Shown piece by piece: positions 1-5,780 of a DNA stretch of 20,824 nt. The DNA is taken from IMG/VR virus record IMGVR_UViG_3300020171_000144, positions 1 to 20,824 of that record; one strand, given 5' to 3'. Source of the DNA: a virus. The position numbers and the translations under genes are program-made. The stretch's first letter is position 1, and each line of letters starts with the position of its first letter. Under the pieces are notes generated by a model. The model worked only from the letters and a program-made list of their open reading frames with translations. It searched no databases and was not told where the DNA came from.

Positions 1-1
1 C

Positions 2-178
2 GGAGTTTATGTCCAGAAAGCAATAGTCTCAAATAAAACCGGAATATTTAAAACAACATTTACGCCGAATAAGTTTCTTTTGTGTGATAAGATTGTAAAG
101 CTAAGAAAGCTACACTATAAACCGAGGACATTGGCTAAATTTGTTGTTGATTATGGAAAAAATAGTTATTATACATAA
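2..178 (+). CDS. 3' end of an unrecognised gene (truncated by window edge)
   Basis: An open frame runs from the first bases of the window to a TAA at 176-178 and gives a 58-residue C-terminal fragment rich in Lys and Tyr (GVYVQKAIVSNKT near the start, ending DYGKNSYYT). No start codon is inside the window, so it is probably the tail of a longer gene to the left. It overlaps the start of the next plus-strand gene (ATG at 153) by 26 bases, the same tight packing seen in the rest of the window. I do not recognise a family. It is accepted because it is open to the window edge and fits the gene overlaps; a chance open frame of this length is possible. Confidence 0.5.
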   Translation, partial: GVYVQKAIVSNKTGIFKTTFTPNKFLLCDKIVKLRKLHYKPRTLAKFVVDYGKNSYYT

Positions 179-350
179 TTGTTTTGAGTGTCAGTACGAT
201 AGTGGGGCTGATTGTGGCCATCCGTATTTTGAGCACCAATATCCGAATATCCCAGGTTATCCGAATGTGTCTGCAAGCTGGTGTCCATTGACCGACTGGA
301 AGAGAGTGAAGTCTGGTGCTAAAAAAAATGCCCCTGCGGATGATGAATGA
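153..350 (+). CDS. Small Cys-rich phage protein
   Basis: A 65-residue protein. The Cys/His pattern is C10-x2-C13, C21-G-H23 and a later C44-P-L, a layout often seen in small phage proteins that bind a metal or are built around disulphides; metal binding is inferred. The open frame extends to a TTG at 141, but ATG 153 is preferred as the first normal start; neither has a clear ribosome-binding site. The last codons lie inside a terminator hairpin (321-369), so the C-terminal Lys-Lys-Asn-Ala-Pro segment is partly dictated by the terminator. The precise function is unknown. Confidence 0.6.
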   Translation: MEKIVIIHNCFECQYDSGADCGHPYFEHQYPNIPGYPNVSASWCPLTDWKRVKSGAKKNAPADDE

Positions 351-369
351 ACACAGGGGCATTTTTTTG
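321..369. terminator. Bidirectional intrinsic terminator
   Basis: A run of A (321-328) is followed by ATGCCCCTG, a loop of about 16 nt containing the TGA stop of the upstream gene, then CAGGGGCAT and a run of T (362-368). The stem is GC-rich and flanked by A and T tracts, so it can act on both strands. It ends the plus-strand gene 153-350 and the minus-strand operon that finishes at 381. Confidence 0.85.
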
Positions 370-380
370 TTAGTTGTTAG

Positions 381-563
381 TCATGGTCTAACCATTGCGT
401 CCTCGAATCCTGTGGGAATAGGACAGCCAGTATTATATTCCCAGTTTTGGCAAAAGTCATGCGATTTTAACCGCTGGTCTATATCACATATCATAATTCC
501 CCATGTGATAATAATCCAGAGGATTAAAACGTAGATTGCCTCGGCCTTGATTTCCTTAATCAT
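381..563 (-). CDS. Small membrane protein
   Basis: A 60-residue protein with one hydrophobic segment at about residues 10-27 (YVLILWIIITWGIMIC), preceded by a charged N-terminus (MIKEIKAEA). The rest is polar, with two Cys (in DFCQNW and TGCPIP). This suggests a single-pass inner-membrane peptide, although the family is not recognised. Its ATG overlaps the upstream minus-strand gene by four bases (ATGA type), and AAAGGA precedes the start. It is the last gene of the minus-strand unit, ending just before the bidirectional terminator. Small membrane peptides in such positions are often host-takeover or exclusion factors; that is inference only. Confidence 0.65.
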   Translation of the reverse strand: MIKEIKAEAIYVLILWIIITWGIMICDIDQRLKSHDFCQNWEYNTGCPIPTGFEDAMVRP

Positions 564-748
564 GGCAGTATCCTTTCCAGTATCTCAGCTTCCGGCATAG
601 TCACACACTCATCACACAGCGGGATCGTGAGACTGCCGGCAGAGTTAATTTCCATTGTTGCAAACCAGGTAGCTTCATTTTTCTTGCATAGTTTGCAGGG
701 ATTGCCGACATCGGGGAGTATTTCCCATGTTATTCTTTCTTTTTGCAT
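560..748 (-). CDS. Small zinc-ribbon-like protein
   Basis: A 62-residue protein with two Cys pairs, C18-K-L-C21 and C45-D-E-C48, separated by 23 residues of beta-prone sequence. This is the classical spacing of a treble-clef or zinc-ribbon fold. GGAGG lies a few bases upstream of the ATG. It overlaps the 57-residue gene upstream by 19 bases and the membrane-protein gene downstream by four, so the three are almost certainly co-transcribed and translationally coupled. Zinc binding is inferred from the motif; the target (nucleic acid or protein) cannot be read from the sequence. Confidence 0.7.
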   Translation of the reverse strand: MQKERITWEILPDVGNPCKLCKKNEATWFATMEINSAGSLTIPLCDECVTMPEAEILERILP

Positions 749-903
749 GATTCCTCCATTCTTTCGACATACTCAGTAATTAATCTTATGACACCCTTGT
801 TCGCCGAGATGTCCTGGTCTGCACAAATCACACGGAATTTTTGCCAGACCTTATCTCTGATTTTTCTGATGATAATTGGTTTTTTATAATTTTCTGCTTT
901 CAT
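730..903 (-). CDS. Ribbon-helix-helix-like DNA-binding protein (57 aa)
   Basis: Reading the minus strand from ATG at 903 gives a 57-residue protein beginning MKAENYKKPIIIRKI and ending RMEESCKKKE, with TAA at 732-730. The layout is that of the Arc/CopG/ParG ribbon-helix-helix fold: a short strand with alternating hydrophobics and basics (PIIIRKI), helix A (RDKVWQKFRVICADQ), a short turn (DISAN) and helix B (KGVIRLITEYVERMEE). Such dimers bind operator DNA in the major groove, often at direct repeats. An excellent ribosome-binding site (AAGGAGGT) sits eight bases before the start. It is a candidate repressor for the repeat-bearing control region at 1472-1770. The family call rests on pattern only. 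Confidence 0.7.
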   Translation of the reverse strand: MKAENYKKPIIIRKIRDKVWQKFRVICADQDISANKGVIRLITEYVERMEESCKKKE

Positions 904-914
904 GTTTTTACCTC

Positions 915-960
915 CTTAAAAACAATAAGGCACGCCAAGCCTAAGCCTGACATGCCTTTT
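915..960 (-). terminator. Intrinsic terminator on the minus strand
   Basis: On the minus strand AAGGCATG (958-951) can pair with CGTGCCTT (934-927), eight pairs with one U-G wobble and a 16-nt loop, followed by ATTGTTTTT. It lies between the 169-residue gene and the 57-residue gene, so it may partly uncouple the two halves of the leftward unit. Confidence 0.65.
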
Positions 961-961
961 A

Positions 962-1471
962 TTATTCTCCAGCCTCATCAGCCTGAAGAATTTCTTGAAT
1001 TTCTTCCCAGGACTTTCCATCAGTCCAATGCTGACGAGTTTTTTCTGGGTTTTTTGGCTTCGGGATTACGCCAATTATTTGGCACACCATTCCGAACCCT
1101 TCCGTATCTTCCATTTTTGCAAAGACACGAAGTTTTCCATCACGTCCTATTTCTGTCCCTATCCCAGATGGGCGGCGGAACAATCCAGGCGAATGTTCCT
1201 CGGCAATCCCGTCTGGATGTACAGCAATACATCCTACCGGGACTCTCCAGCAAGAACCTTCTTTTACCAGCCCTACTTGCAAACAGAGCTGGTCTTCAGC
1301 TTTTTGACGGGCTTCTTTTATGCCCATCTCCTTCTCAGCCTGTGTCCACAGTTCGGCAGGAATTAGCGCCCTTACCTCTGCGCTGTCCCTTCCTTTCATG
1401 ATTAATTTTTGACAGTCCCTTTGCCCTCTTACTGTCATCCCCCAGCCAGCCCCTTTTAATCTTATTTCCAT
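962..1471 (-). CDS. Unrecognised 169-residue protein
   Basis: The first gene of the leftward unit. It starts at ATG 1471 behind a GAGGT ribosome-binding site. The N-terminal half is basic and helical (LIPAELWTQAEKEMGIKEARQKAEDQL), the middle is Gly/Pro-rich (VGCIAVHPDGIAEEHSPG, RRPSGIGTEIG), and the C-terminus is acidic (KSWEEIQEILQADEAGE). There are no membrane segments or obvious catalytic motif. Its position right behind a promoter-like sequence opposite the rightward unit suggests an early or regulatory role, but this is context only. Long plus-strand open frames across the same DNA are shadows; their products are Phe/Leu/Pro-rich and lack ribosome-binding sites. Confidence 0.7.
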   Translation of the reverse strand: MEIRLKGAGWGMTVRGQRDCQKLIMKGRDSAEVRALIPAELWTQAEKEMGIKEARQKAEDQLCLQVGLVKEGSCWRVPVGCIAVHPDGIAEEHSPGLFRRPSGIGTEIGRDGKLRVFAKMEDTEGFGMVCQIIGVIPKPKNPEKTRQHWTDGKSWEEIQEILQADEAGE

Positions 1472-1507
1472 GTTTCAACCTCTTTTTTAATGTTTTTAAA
1501 GTTAATC

Positions 1508-1596
1508 AAAACGTAAAGCATATTGTTTTATATGTCAACAAAAGAATTTTATCATATTATCAAATAACCCTGTAAATACCTAAAATGTAAAGCATA
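1508..1596. repeat. Direct repeat pair AAAAYGTAAAGCATA
   Basis: AAAACGTAAAGCATA at 1508-1522 and AAAATGTAAAGCATA at 1582-1596 differ at one base and start 74 bp apart. The first copy covers the -10 of the leftward promoter. This is the geometry of a paired operator; the binding protein is unknown. Confidence 0.6.
1510..1538 (-). promoter_or_regulatory. Minus-strand sigma-70-like promoter
   Basis: On the minus strand there is a perfect TTGACA (1538-1533), a 17-bp spacer and TACGTT (1515-1510), about 40 bp upstream of the 169-residue gene. The -10 overlaps the first copy of a 15-bp direct repeat. The -35 is strong and the -10 is only moderate, so activation or repression at this site is plausible. 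Confidence 0.5.
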
Positions 1597-1642
1597 AATA
1601 TTTTAATTTATTTTTAATTATTTGTTGATTATTTTCAGGTTA

Positions 1643-1704
1643 AAACAGCTAAAAAGTACGGAAATTGACTTAACTTAATGTTGTTATTGGATAAACAGCT
1701 AAAA
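1643..1704. repeat. Direct repeat pair AAACAGCTAAAA, 50 bp apart
   Basis: Twelve identical bases occur at 1643-1654 and 1693-1704, exactly 50 bp apart (about five helical turns, so on the same DNA face). Each is followed within 11-17 bp by a TTGAC sequence (1665 and 1709), and a third TTGACA lies at 1738. They probably form regulator sites upstream of the rightward promoter. Confidence 0.55.
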
Positions 1705-1737
1705 CGCTTTGACGTGTTTTTTAAATGAAAATAAAGC

Positions 1738-1766
1738 TTGACAGGTACTTTTTAATCTGATACGCA
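1738..1766 (+). promoter_or_regulatory. Rightward promoter for the small-gene operon
   Basis: TTGACA (1738-1743), a 17-bp spacer ending in TGA, then TACGCA (1761-1766), which gives an extended -10 (TG-A-TACGCA). The -35 is perfect and the -10 is weak. It is the last and best of three tandem TTGAC boxes and lies about 100 bp before the first rightward gene. Confidence 0.5.
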
Positions 1767-1777
1767 ACAAGATACAG

Positions 1778-1840
1778 GTGGGTAATGCCCACAGTTTTCA
1801 TCTCTTACCTCCAGCCCCGTTACTATTGTGGTGGCGGGGC
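1778..1840 (+). promoter_or_regulatory. Structured 5' leader with two hairpins
   Basis: GTGGG/CCCAC (1778-1782, 1788-1792, 5-nt loop) is followed by GCCCCG/CGGGGC (1814-1819, 1835-1840). ACCTCC at 1807-1812 could pair with the downstream ribosome-binding site AAGGAG (1851-1856) if the second hairpin opens. There is no T-run directly after either stem, so this reads as a translational or stability element rather than a terminator. The function is inferred. Confidence 0.4.
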
Positions 1841-1863
1841 AACACCTCAAAAGGAGCTTTTTT

Positions 1864-2094
1864 ATGATTTTCGATTTCTATGATAAAGCCGTCCAAACCC
1901 CACTAACACGTATTCAGATCGGCCAACACGTTATAGTTCGTTCCTCTACTCCAGCGAAATGTTTTATTTGTGGGGCAGAAACGCAATGGAGAGACTCAGA
2001 TGACATGCAGCCGGTGTGCGAAAAGATATGTTTGTCCAGGTTGCATCATCCACCAATATCACAGGAGCAGCACGATGATCGAGTTCATGCTTGA
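1864..2094 (+). CDS. Small zinc-ribbon protein, first gene of the rightward operon
   Basis: A 76-residue protein. The metal-site pattern is C33-F-I-C36-G-A-E-T-Q-W followed by C52 and C56, a common form of tiny phage zinc ribbon (CxxC, Trp, then a second Cys pair). The start is ATG 1864 because AAGGAG lies seven bases upstream; an in-frame GTG at 1828 lies inside the leader hairpin and is unlikely. The C-terminus is His-rich and overlaps the next gene. It is the first gene behind the rightward promoter, so it is probably expressed early. The function is unknown; zinc binding is inferred. Confidence 0.7.
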   Translation: MIFDFYDKAVQTPLTRIQIGQHVIVRSSTPAKCFICGAETQWRDSDDMQPVCEKICLSRLHHPPISQEQHDDRVHA

Positions 2095-2233
2095 TTGCAT
2101 ATGGATACTATCACAATGTGTCATTGGGTTTGCAATTATCATGCTGCTGATAATTGGAGCGAGCACATTAAAAATGACATTGTGGGAAGCGAAACGAAAA
2201 ATGGATGAAAGAGCGCAAAAATGGAAAAACTAA
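2075..2233 (+). CDS. Small membrane protein
   Basis: A 52-residue protein with one long hydrophobic helix at about residues 9-30 (including CVIGFAIIMLLIIGAS) and a basic, amphipathic C-terminal tail (EAKRKMDERAQKWKN). Start ATG 2075 is supported by AGGAG seven bases upstream. An alternative in-frame ATG at 2000, with GGAGAG upstream, would add a segment containing CSRC and CPGC, making a zinc-ribbon plus membrane-helix protein of 77 residues; this cannot be excluded. It overlaps the preceding gene by 20 bases and the next by 13. A single-pass membrane peptide is likely; the role is not known. Confidence 0.6.
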   Translation: MIEFMLDCIWILSQCVIGFAIIMLLIIGASTLKMTLWEAKRKMDERAQKWKN

Positions 2234-2388
2234 CATGCGAAATGGCGTGGAAATTAAATCGTGATAAGCTGATCAGAATGGCAAACCGGAACACATTCAA
2301 TGCTCTGGCAATTGCGTTTGAAACTGGATGGGATTTGGCAACCGAAGAAGCTAAAAAAGATGATAGCAAGACCAATAGAACAGTTTGA
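2221..2388 (+). CDS. Unrecognised 55-residue protein
   Basis: ATG 2221 to TGA 2386-2388 encodes a 55-residue mostly helical protein (starts MEKLTCEMAWKLNRDKLIRM, ends DDSKTNRTV). No metal motif or membrane helix is present. It overlaps the membrane-protein gene by 13 bases, and the next gene starts inside it at 2360. No strong ribosome-binding site precedes it, consistent with translational coupling. The function is unknown. Confidence 0.5.
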   Translation: MEKLTCEMAWKLNRDKLIRMANRNTFNALAIAFETGWDLATEEAKKDDSKTNRTV

Positions 2389-2605
2389 CTTTGCAGATGA
2401 TTATAAGGCTTTTTGGTTGGATATTGTTAAAAAAGCCGGTATTGAATTGTACGGAGATATAAATAATTTCTGCGAGACATACAGAAAAGCTCCGACAAAA
2501 ATATTTAACGATATTAATACGATGTTAAAAGTGGTACCAATAACATTACAAAAATTAATTGACGAAATATTTACAAAAGAATATGGTAATGCAAAAGATG
2601 TTTGA
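2360..2605 (+). CDS. Unrecognised 81-residue protein
   Basis: The ATG at 2360 gives an 81-residue helical, weakly acidic protein (starts MIARPIEQFDFADDYKAFWL). The open frame extends upstream to 2300, but that part overlaps most of the previous gene and has no better start. The sequence has regularly spaced aromatic and hydrophobic residues (FWLDIVKKAGIELYG, FCETYRKAPTKIFND), suggesting a small helical bundle. No family is recognised. Confidence 0.5.
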   Translation: MIARPIEQFDFADDYKAFWLDIVKKAGIELYGDINNFCETYRKAPTKIFNDINTMLKVVPITLQKLIDEIFTKEYGNAKDV

Positions 2606-2789
2606 TTTTTTCGATGCCATACAAATAATTATCGACATGAATCAAGACCGGAATGTCACTATAGACCTCAATAATGAGCTGATTACGGTCGAAAGTATGG
2701 TTAATCTTGATTATTCATGCCAGCCGGTAGTTGGCCAGGATGATCGAGCAATAACGCATATTGGGAAAAATATAGGATGGATAGTTTAG
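2583..2789 (+). CDS. Unrecognised 68-residue protein
   Basis: The frame is open from 2559; the first ATG after the previous gene's coding core is 2583, with other ATGs at 2589 and 2598, so the N-terminus is uncertain by a few residues. The protein contains FFDAIQIIIDMNQDRNVTID and ends GKNIGWIV. It is acidic, with no Cys pair motif and no membrane helix. It sits in the chain of overlapping small genes and is probably co-expressed. The function is unknown. Confidence 0.45.
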   Translation: MVMQKMFDFFDAIQIIIDMNQDRNVTIDLNNELITVESMVNLDYSCQPVVGQDDRAITHIGKNIGWIV

Positions 2790-2810
2790 TTTTATGCGGT
2801 AAGGAGAAAA

Positions 2811-3131
2811 GTGAACCTGCCAAATAAAATCAAAATAGGTGGTCATCAATATAAAATTGTTTTTCCTTATGTTTTCACAGAAAGAGTTGACCTGTGCGGC
2901 GACCATGACAGCGCAGCCAAAACTATAAGAATAACAGACAATGAGGATAATATCAAAAGGGCAAACTCATCTATAACCGTAACGCTAATTCACGAAATTT
3001 TACACGCAATAGACCATACAACAGGGCATGATATGTTTCAGGGCAGTGAGGGGGAAAAGCACATAGAAGCATTGTCGGAAGGCATTTATCAGGTTTTAAC
3101 TGACAATCCAGAACTAAAAGGAATATTGTGA
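2811..3131 (+). CDS. HExxH metallopeptidase-like phage protein
   Basis: A 106-residue protein starting at GTG 2811, four bases after an AAGGAG site. It carries H61-E-I-L-H65 followed by AIDH, the zinc-binding helix of zincin metallopeptidases, and a downstream acidic helix (EALSEGIYQV, E86 or E90) that could give the third ligand as in the gluzincin/ImmA-IrrE-type arrangement. An N-terminal beta segment (KIKIGGHQYKIVF) precedes the site. Small phage proteins of this form are known, but their substrates are not. If active, it could cleave a host regulator or process a phage protein; it may also be inactive. The next gene starts within its stop (GTGA). Confidence 0.7.
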   Translation: MNLPNKIKIGGHQYKIVFPYVFTERVDLCGDHDSAAKTIRITDNEDNIKRANSSITVTLIHEILHAIDHTTGHDMFQGSEGEKHIEALSEGIYQVLTDNPELKGIL

Positions 3132-3328
3132 ACATAATCCGATACCATAAAGAAAAAGAGTTTAATGAGATTCCGAAAAAGAATCTCATGGATTTTGTAA
3201 CCGTTCATTCCGGCAGAGATCGGGGTGTAATTGATACTTGGGAGCGGCATTTTAAGAGCGTTAATGTGCCTTTTGGCGTGGAATCAACTGGCAAGTTATT
3301 GATATTGTGGAAGGAAAGAAGAGTATGA
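3128..3328 (+). CDS. Unrecognised 66-residue protein
   Basis: It starts at a GTG that overlaps the TGA of the metallopeptidase-like gene (3128-3131), a typical translational-coupling junction. The protein is basic (VHSGRDRGVIDTWERHFKSV, ending LLILWKERRV) with no Cys pairs. Because it is coupled to the HExxH protein it might act with it, but there is no sequence evidence for this. The next gene overlaps it by ATGA. Confidence 0.55.
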   Translation: MNIIRYHKEKEFNEIPKKNLMDFVTVHSGRDRGVIDTWERHFKSVNVPFGVESTGKLLILWKERRV

Positions 3329-3588
3329 AAAATAGATACATAATTATCACTATGCTTTTGTTGTCTTTTACATTCGGATTTACAGCACCAAAAACAATAC
3401 AGCCGAAAATCCCATTATATAAGTCTAAACCATATCAGAAGTCACAGATAGACCCTCAAATCGAACAGCAAAAAAACCAAGAAGAAATAATTAGAAATCA
3501 ACGCAAAATCATACGACAACAACGAGAGATGCAAGACGATTTGGAGCAGCAAAAACGCTGGGACTGGATCAACCAAAGGAATAGATGA
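3325..3588 (+). CDS. Exported or membrane-anchored coiled-coil protein
   Basis: An 87-residue protein from ATG 3325, which overlaps the previous TGA (ATGA); a GTG at 3307 is the only earlier start. Residues 1-20 form a signal peptide or membrane anchor (KNR, then IIITMLLLSFTFGFTA). The rest is a Gln/Arg/Lys-rich amphipathic helix with many charged repeats (QKNQEEIIRNQRKIIRQQ), suggesting an extracytoplasmic coiled coil. The form resembles small envelope-acting phage proteins such as spanin-like subunits, but the length and lack of a lysis cassette make that uncertain. Confidence 0.6.
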   Translation: MKNRYIIITMLLLSFTFGFTAPKTIQPKIPLYKSKPYQKSQIDPQIEQQKNQEEIIRNQRKIIRQQREMQDDLEQQKRWDWINQRNR

Positions 3589-3746
3589 AAACATATAAAA
3601 TTATAGCACTAACCGGTGATGATGCCAGAGAACAAATATCTGAAATATCGAGCACTCTTAATAAGGGCGATAAAGCAGAAGTTACTTACCCTGATGGGAG
3701 TAAGCATATATATGAGTATATTGAGATTGGCGAGAGGAATAGATGA
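3585..3746 (+). CDS. Unrecognised 53-residue protein upstream of terS
   Basis: ATG 3585 (overlapping the previous TGA) to TGA 3744-3746 encodes 53 residues: starts MKTYKIIALTGDDA, middle KAEVTYPDGSKHIYEY, ends IEIGERNR. The pattern of two strands around a helix is compact and looks like a real small fold. Both ends use four-base ATGA overlaps, so it is translationally coupled to the genes on either side, including the terminase small subunit. The function is unknown. Confidence 0.6.
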   Translation: MKTYKIIALTGDDAREQISEISSTLNKGDKAEVTYPDGSKHIYEYIEIGERNR

Positions 3747-4180
3747 TGGCAGGAGCACCGATGGGAAATACAAACAGAGAAATATATACACTTGAGGTGG
3801 CTCTTGATTTATTTGAAAAGGCCAAAGACATATTAGTTAGCGATGCAAGCATAGTCACAGAGACAGAATTAATGGTAAAATGCAAATATGCGTTATCATT
3901 ACCGATGTCGTCATATCAATATTTAAGAGACGAAAAGTTTCCCATTGAATTAGGAGATCATAAAAAGGAGATTAACTCAATCCTTGAATCCAGGGTCATG
4001 AAATGTAAAGAAATGTATCCAGGCATAGCAGCTATGACTTTAAAAAATAAGCATCGATGGAAAGATCAGCATGACGTAAAGGTTGGCATGGATGAAGAAA
4101 CATTAAGCACCATTCTCAATGCACTTCCAGAGCAAGACAGGATAGCAGTTAAGGCGGCGTTATTGAAGCATGTTAAATGA
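3743..4180 (+). CDS. terS: Terminase small subunit
   Basis: A 145-residue protein directly before the large terminase, overlapping it by 11 bases. The N-terminal half is helical (LEVALDLFEKAKDILV...), and the C-terminal part carries the segment AMTLKNKHRWKDQHDVKV, which matches the conserved (A/I)xxxLKNxxxWxDK signature before the oligomerisation and large-subunit contact region of many small terminases. Small terminases recognise the packaging site on concatemeric phage DNA and load the large subunit. The call rests on that signature and on the neighbour. No pac or cos site is recognised here. The start is ATG 3743 by ATGA overlap; a second ATG follows directly. Confidence 0.8.
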   Translation: MMAGAPMGNTNREIYTLEVALDLFEKAKDILVSDASIVTETELMVKCKYALSLPMSSYQYLRDEKFPIELGDHKKEINSILESRVMKCKEMYPGIAAMTLKNKHRWKDQHDVKVGMDEETLSTILNALPEQDRIAVKAALLKHVK

Positions 4181-5780
4181 AATGCCCAACACATTCAATC
4201 CTGAACAATTTGCTGCAATATTAGCGAGTAAATTAGCACCAGGCGTATTAGAATCCCTCCAAAAAGAAAATCAATATCAGACATATCAAAATGATCCGGT
4301 AGGGTTTGGGATGGATATCCTTAATGAAATCTACACCGATGAAGTTAAAACCCTTATGAATTCTGTTAGGGACTATCCGGTAACTATTGCCATATCATCA
4401 AATGCCGTGGGGAAAACACATAGTGCAGCGTCAATAGCTTGTTGGTGGTTTACATGTTTTCCAGACTCACAAGTTTATACAGCAGCAGCTCCGCCGGAAT
4501 CAAATCTAAAGAAATTATTATGGGGCGAAATCGGCTCTCGGATAGAGCAACATCCTGATTTATTTTCGTCATTTACAAAAACAACACTTCATGTTCAGAG
4601 GTCAGCGCAATCATTTCTAACAGGCGTAACTATCCCAAGTTCCGGCACAGACGCACAAAGAGAAGCAAAGTTTTCAGGAAAACATGCGCCATATCTATTA
4701 TTCATACTTGATGAGGGTGATGCCATCCCCGATGATGTCTATAGAGGCATTGAGTCCTGTATGACAGGAGGTTTAGCACGGCTCTTGGTTATGTTTAATC
4801 CACGATCAGAGATAGGTGAAGCATATCGCATACAGAGGGACAATAGGGCGAATGTTGTACACTTATCAGCATTTAATCATCCCAATGTCATTACCGGTAC
4901 AGATCAAATACCAGGCGCAGTAACAAGAGAAACTACAGTTCGCAGGGTAAATGAATGGTGCAGACCATTAGTGCCAGAGCAGGAGACTCCTGACGGAGAG
5001 TGCTTTTTGCTGCCAGAGTTCCTTATCGGATCCACAGCTAAAAAACAAAATGGCATGTTATATTCACCGCTTAAGCCAGGATATTACAAAATCATGGAAC
5101 CTGCTTTTAGTTACATGGTCTTAGGACAATATCCGTCTCAATCCACTAAACATCTCATATCAAAAGACTGGATATCTAAAGCCAGAACTCGATGGGATAT
5201 GTATGTCTCAGAACATGGAGAAACACCCCCTGATTATACAGTGGGGGTTATGGGTCAGGATGTGGCTGAGTATGGAAGCGACTCAAACGTATTATGTAAA
5301 AGATACGGCGGATATGTAGATAAATTAATAACTTGGCAAGGTATAGATGTAATAAGTTCAGCAGATAGGGGCGTGCTTGAGGCTAAGGGGAAGAATGTAT
5401 CACGGGTAAATGTGGATGCCACAGGACTTGGTTCGGGTGTTGCTCCCCATATGCAAAGATCAGGATGTAATGCTACTCCGGTAAAAGTAGCGTCAAAGGC
5501 TACAGAACGCACAGAGCTTGGAGAGTTTTACATCCTAAGAGATCAATTATGGTGGGCTGTTAGAGAATGGCTAAGAACAGATCCATCATCAATGCTACCA
5601 CCAGACGAAGAACTAATGGAAGAACTATCCGTACCAACATACGAAATACACAATGGTAAGATCAGGGTAATGAACAAGGATACTATGAAAGAACTGTTGA
5701 AGCGGTCTCCGGACAGGGCCGACTCACTTGTACTGACTTTCTATGATGGTGGTTTCTTTGCTGGGAGTGATTTAACATGA
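4170..5780 (+). CDS. terL: Terminase large subunit (packaging ATPase and nuclease)
   Basis: A 536-residue two-domain motor. The ATPase domain shows a Walker A variant SSNAVGKTH (about residues 76-84) and Walker B LLFILDEGD (176-184, catalytic D181-E182), followed by the coupling segment LLVMFNPRSE near 205-214. The RNase H-like nuclease domain shows three acidic clusters: D364 in VGVMGQDVAEYGSDSN, D416 in RVNVDATGLG, and D515/D518 in RSPDRADSL near the C-terminus. It pumps DNA through the portal and cuts concatemers to genome length. All key residues are present and the length is typical. The next gene begins in its stop codon (ATGA). Confidence 0.95.
   Translation: MLNEMPNTFNPEQFAAILASKLAPGVLESLQKENQYQTYQNDPVGFGMDILNEIYTDEVKTLMNSVRDYPVTIAISSNAVGKTHSAASIACWWFTCFPDSQVYTAAAPPESNLKKLLWGEIGSRIEQHPDLFSSFTKTTLHVQRSAQSFLTGVTIPSSGTDAQREAKFSGKHAPYLLFILDEGDAIPDDVYRGIESCMTGGLARLLVMFNPRSEIGEAYRIQRDNRANVVHLSAFNHPNVITGTDQIPGAVTRETTVRRVNEWCRPLVPEQETPDGECFLLPEFLIGSTAKKQNGMLYSPLKPGYYKIMEPAFSYMVLGQYPSQSTKHLISKDWISKARTRWDMYVSEHGETPPDYTVGVMGQDVAEYGSDSNVLCKRYGGYVDKLITWQGIDVISSADRGVLEAKGKNVSRVNVDATGLGSGVAPHMQRSGCNATPVKVASKATERTELGEFYILRDQLWWAVREWLRTDPSSMLPPDEELMEELSVPTYEIHNGKIRVMNKDTMKELLKRSPDRADSLVLTFYDGGFFAGSDLT

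Noticed and set aside
841-1401. A 186-residue plus-strand open frame
   Set aside because: It overlaps the minus-strand 169-residue gene, which has a ribosome-binding site and balanced composition; the plus frame is rich in Phe, Leu and Pro and lacks a site.
1709-1737. TTGACG with TAAAGC as a second rightward promoter
   Set aside because: The -10 match is poor. It is kept only as part of the tandem TTGAC pattern.
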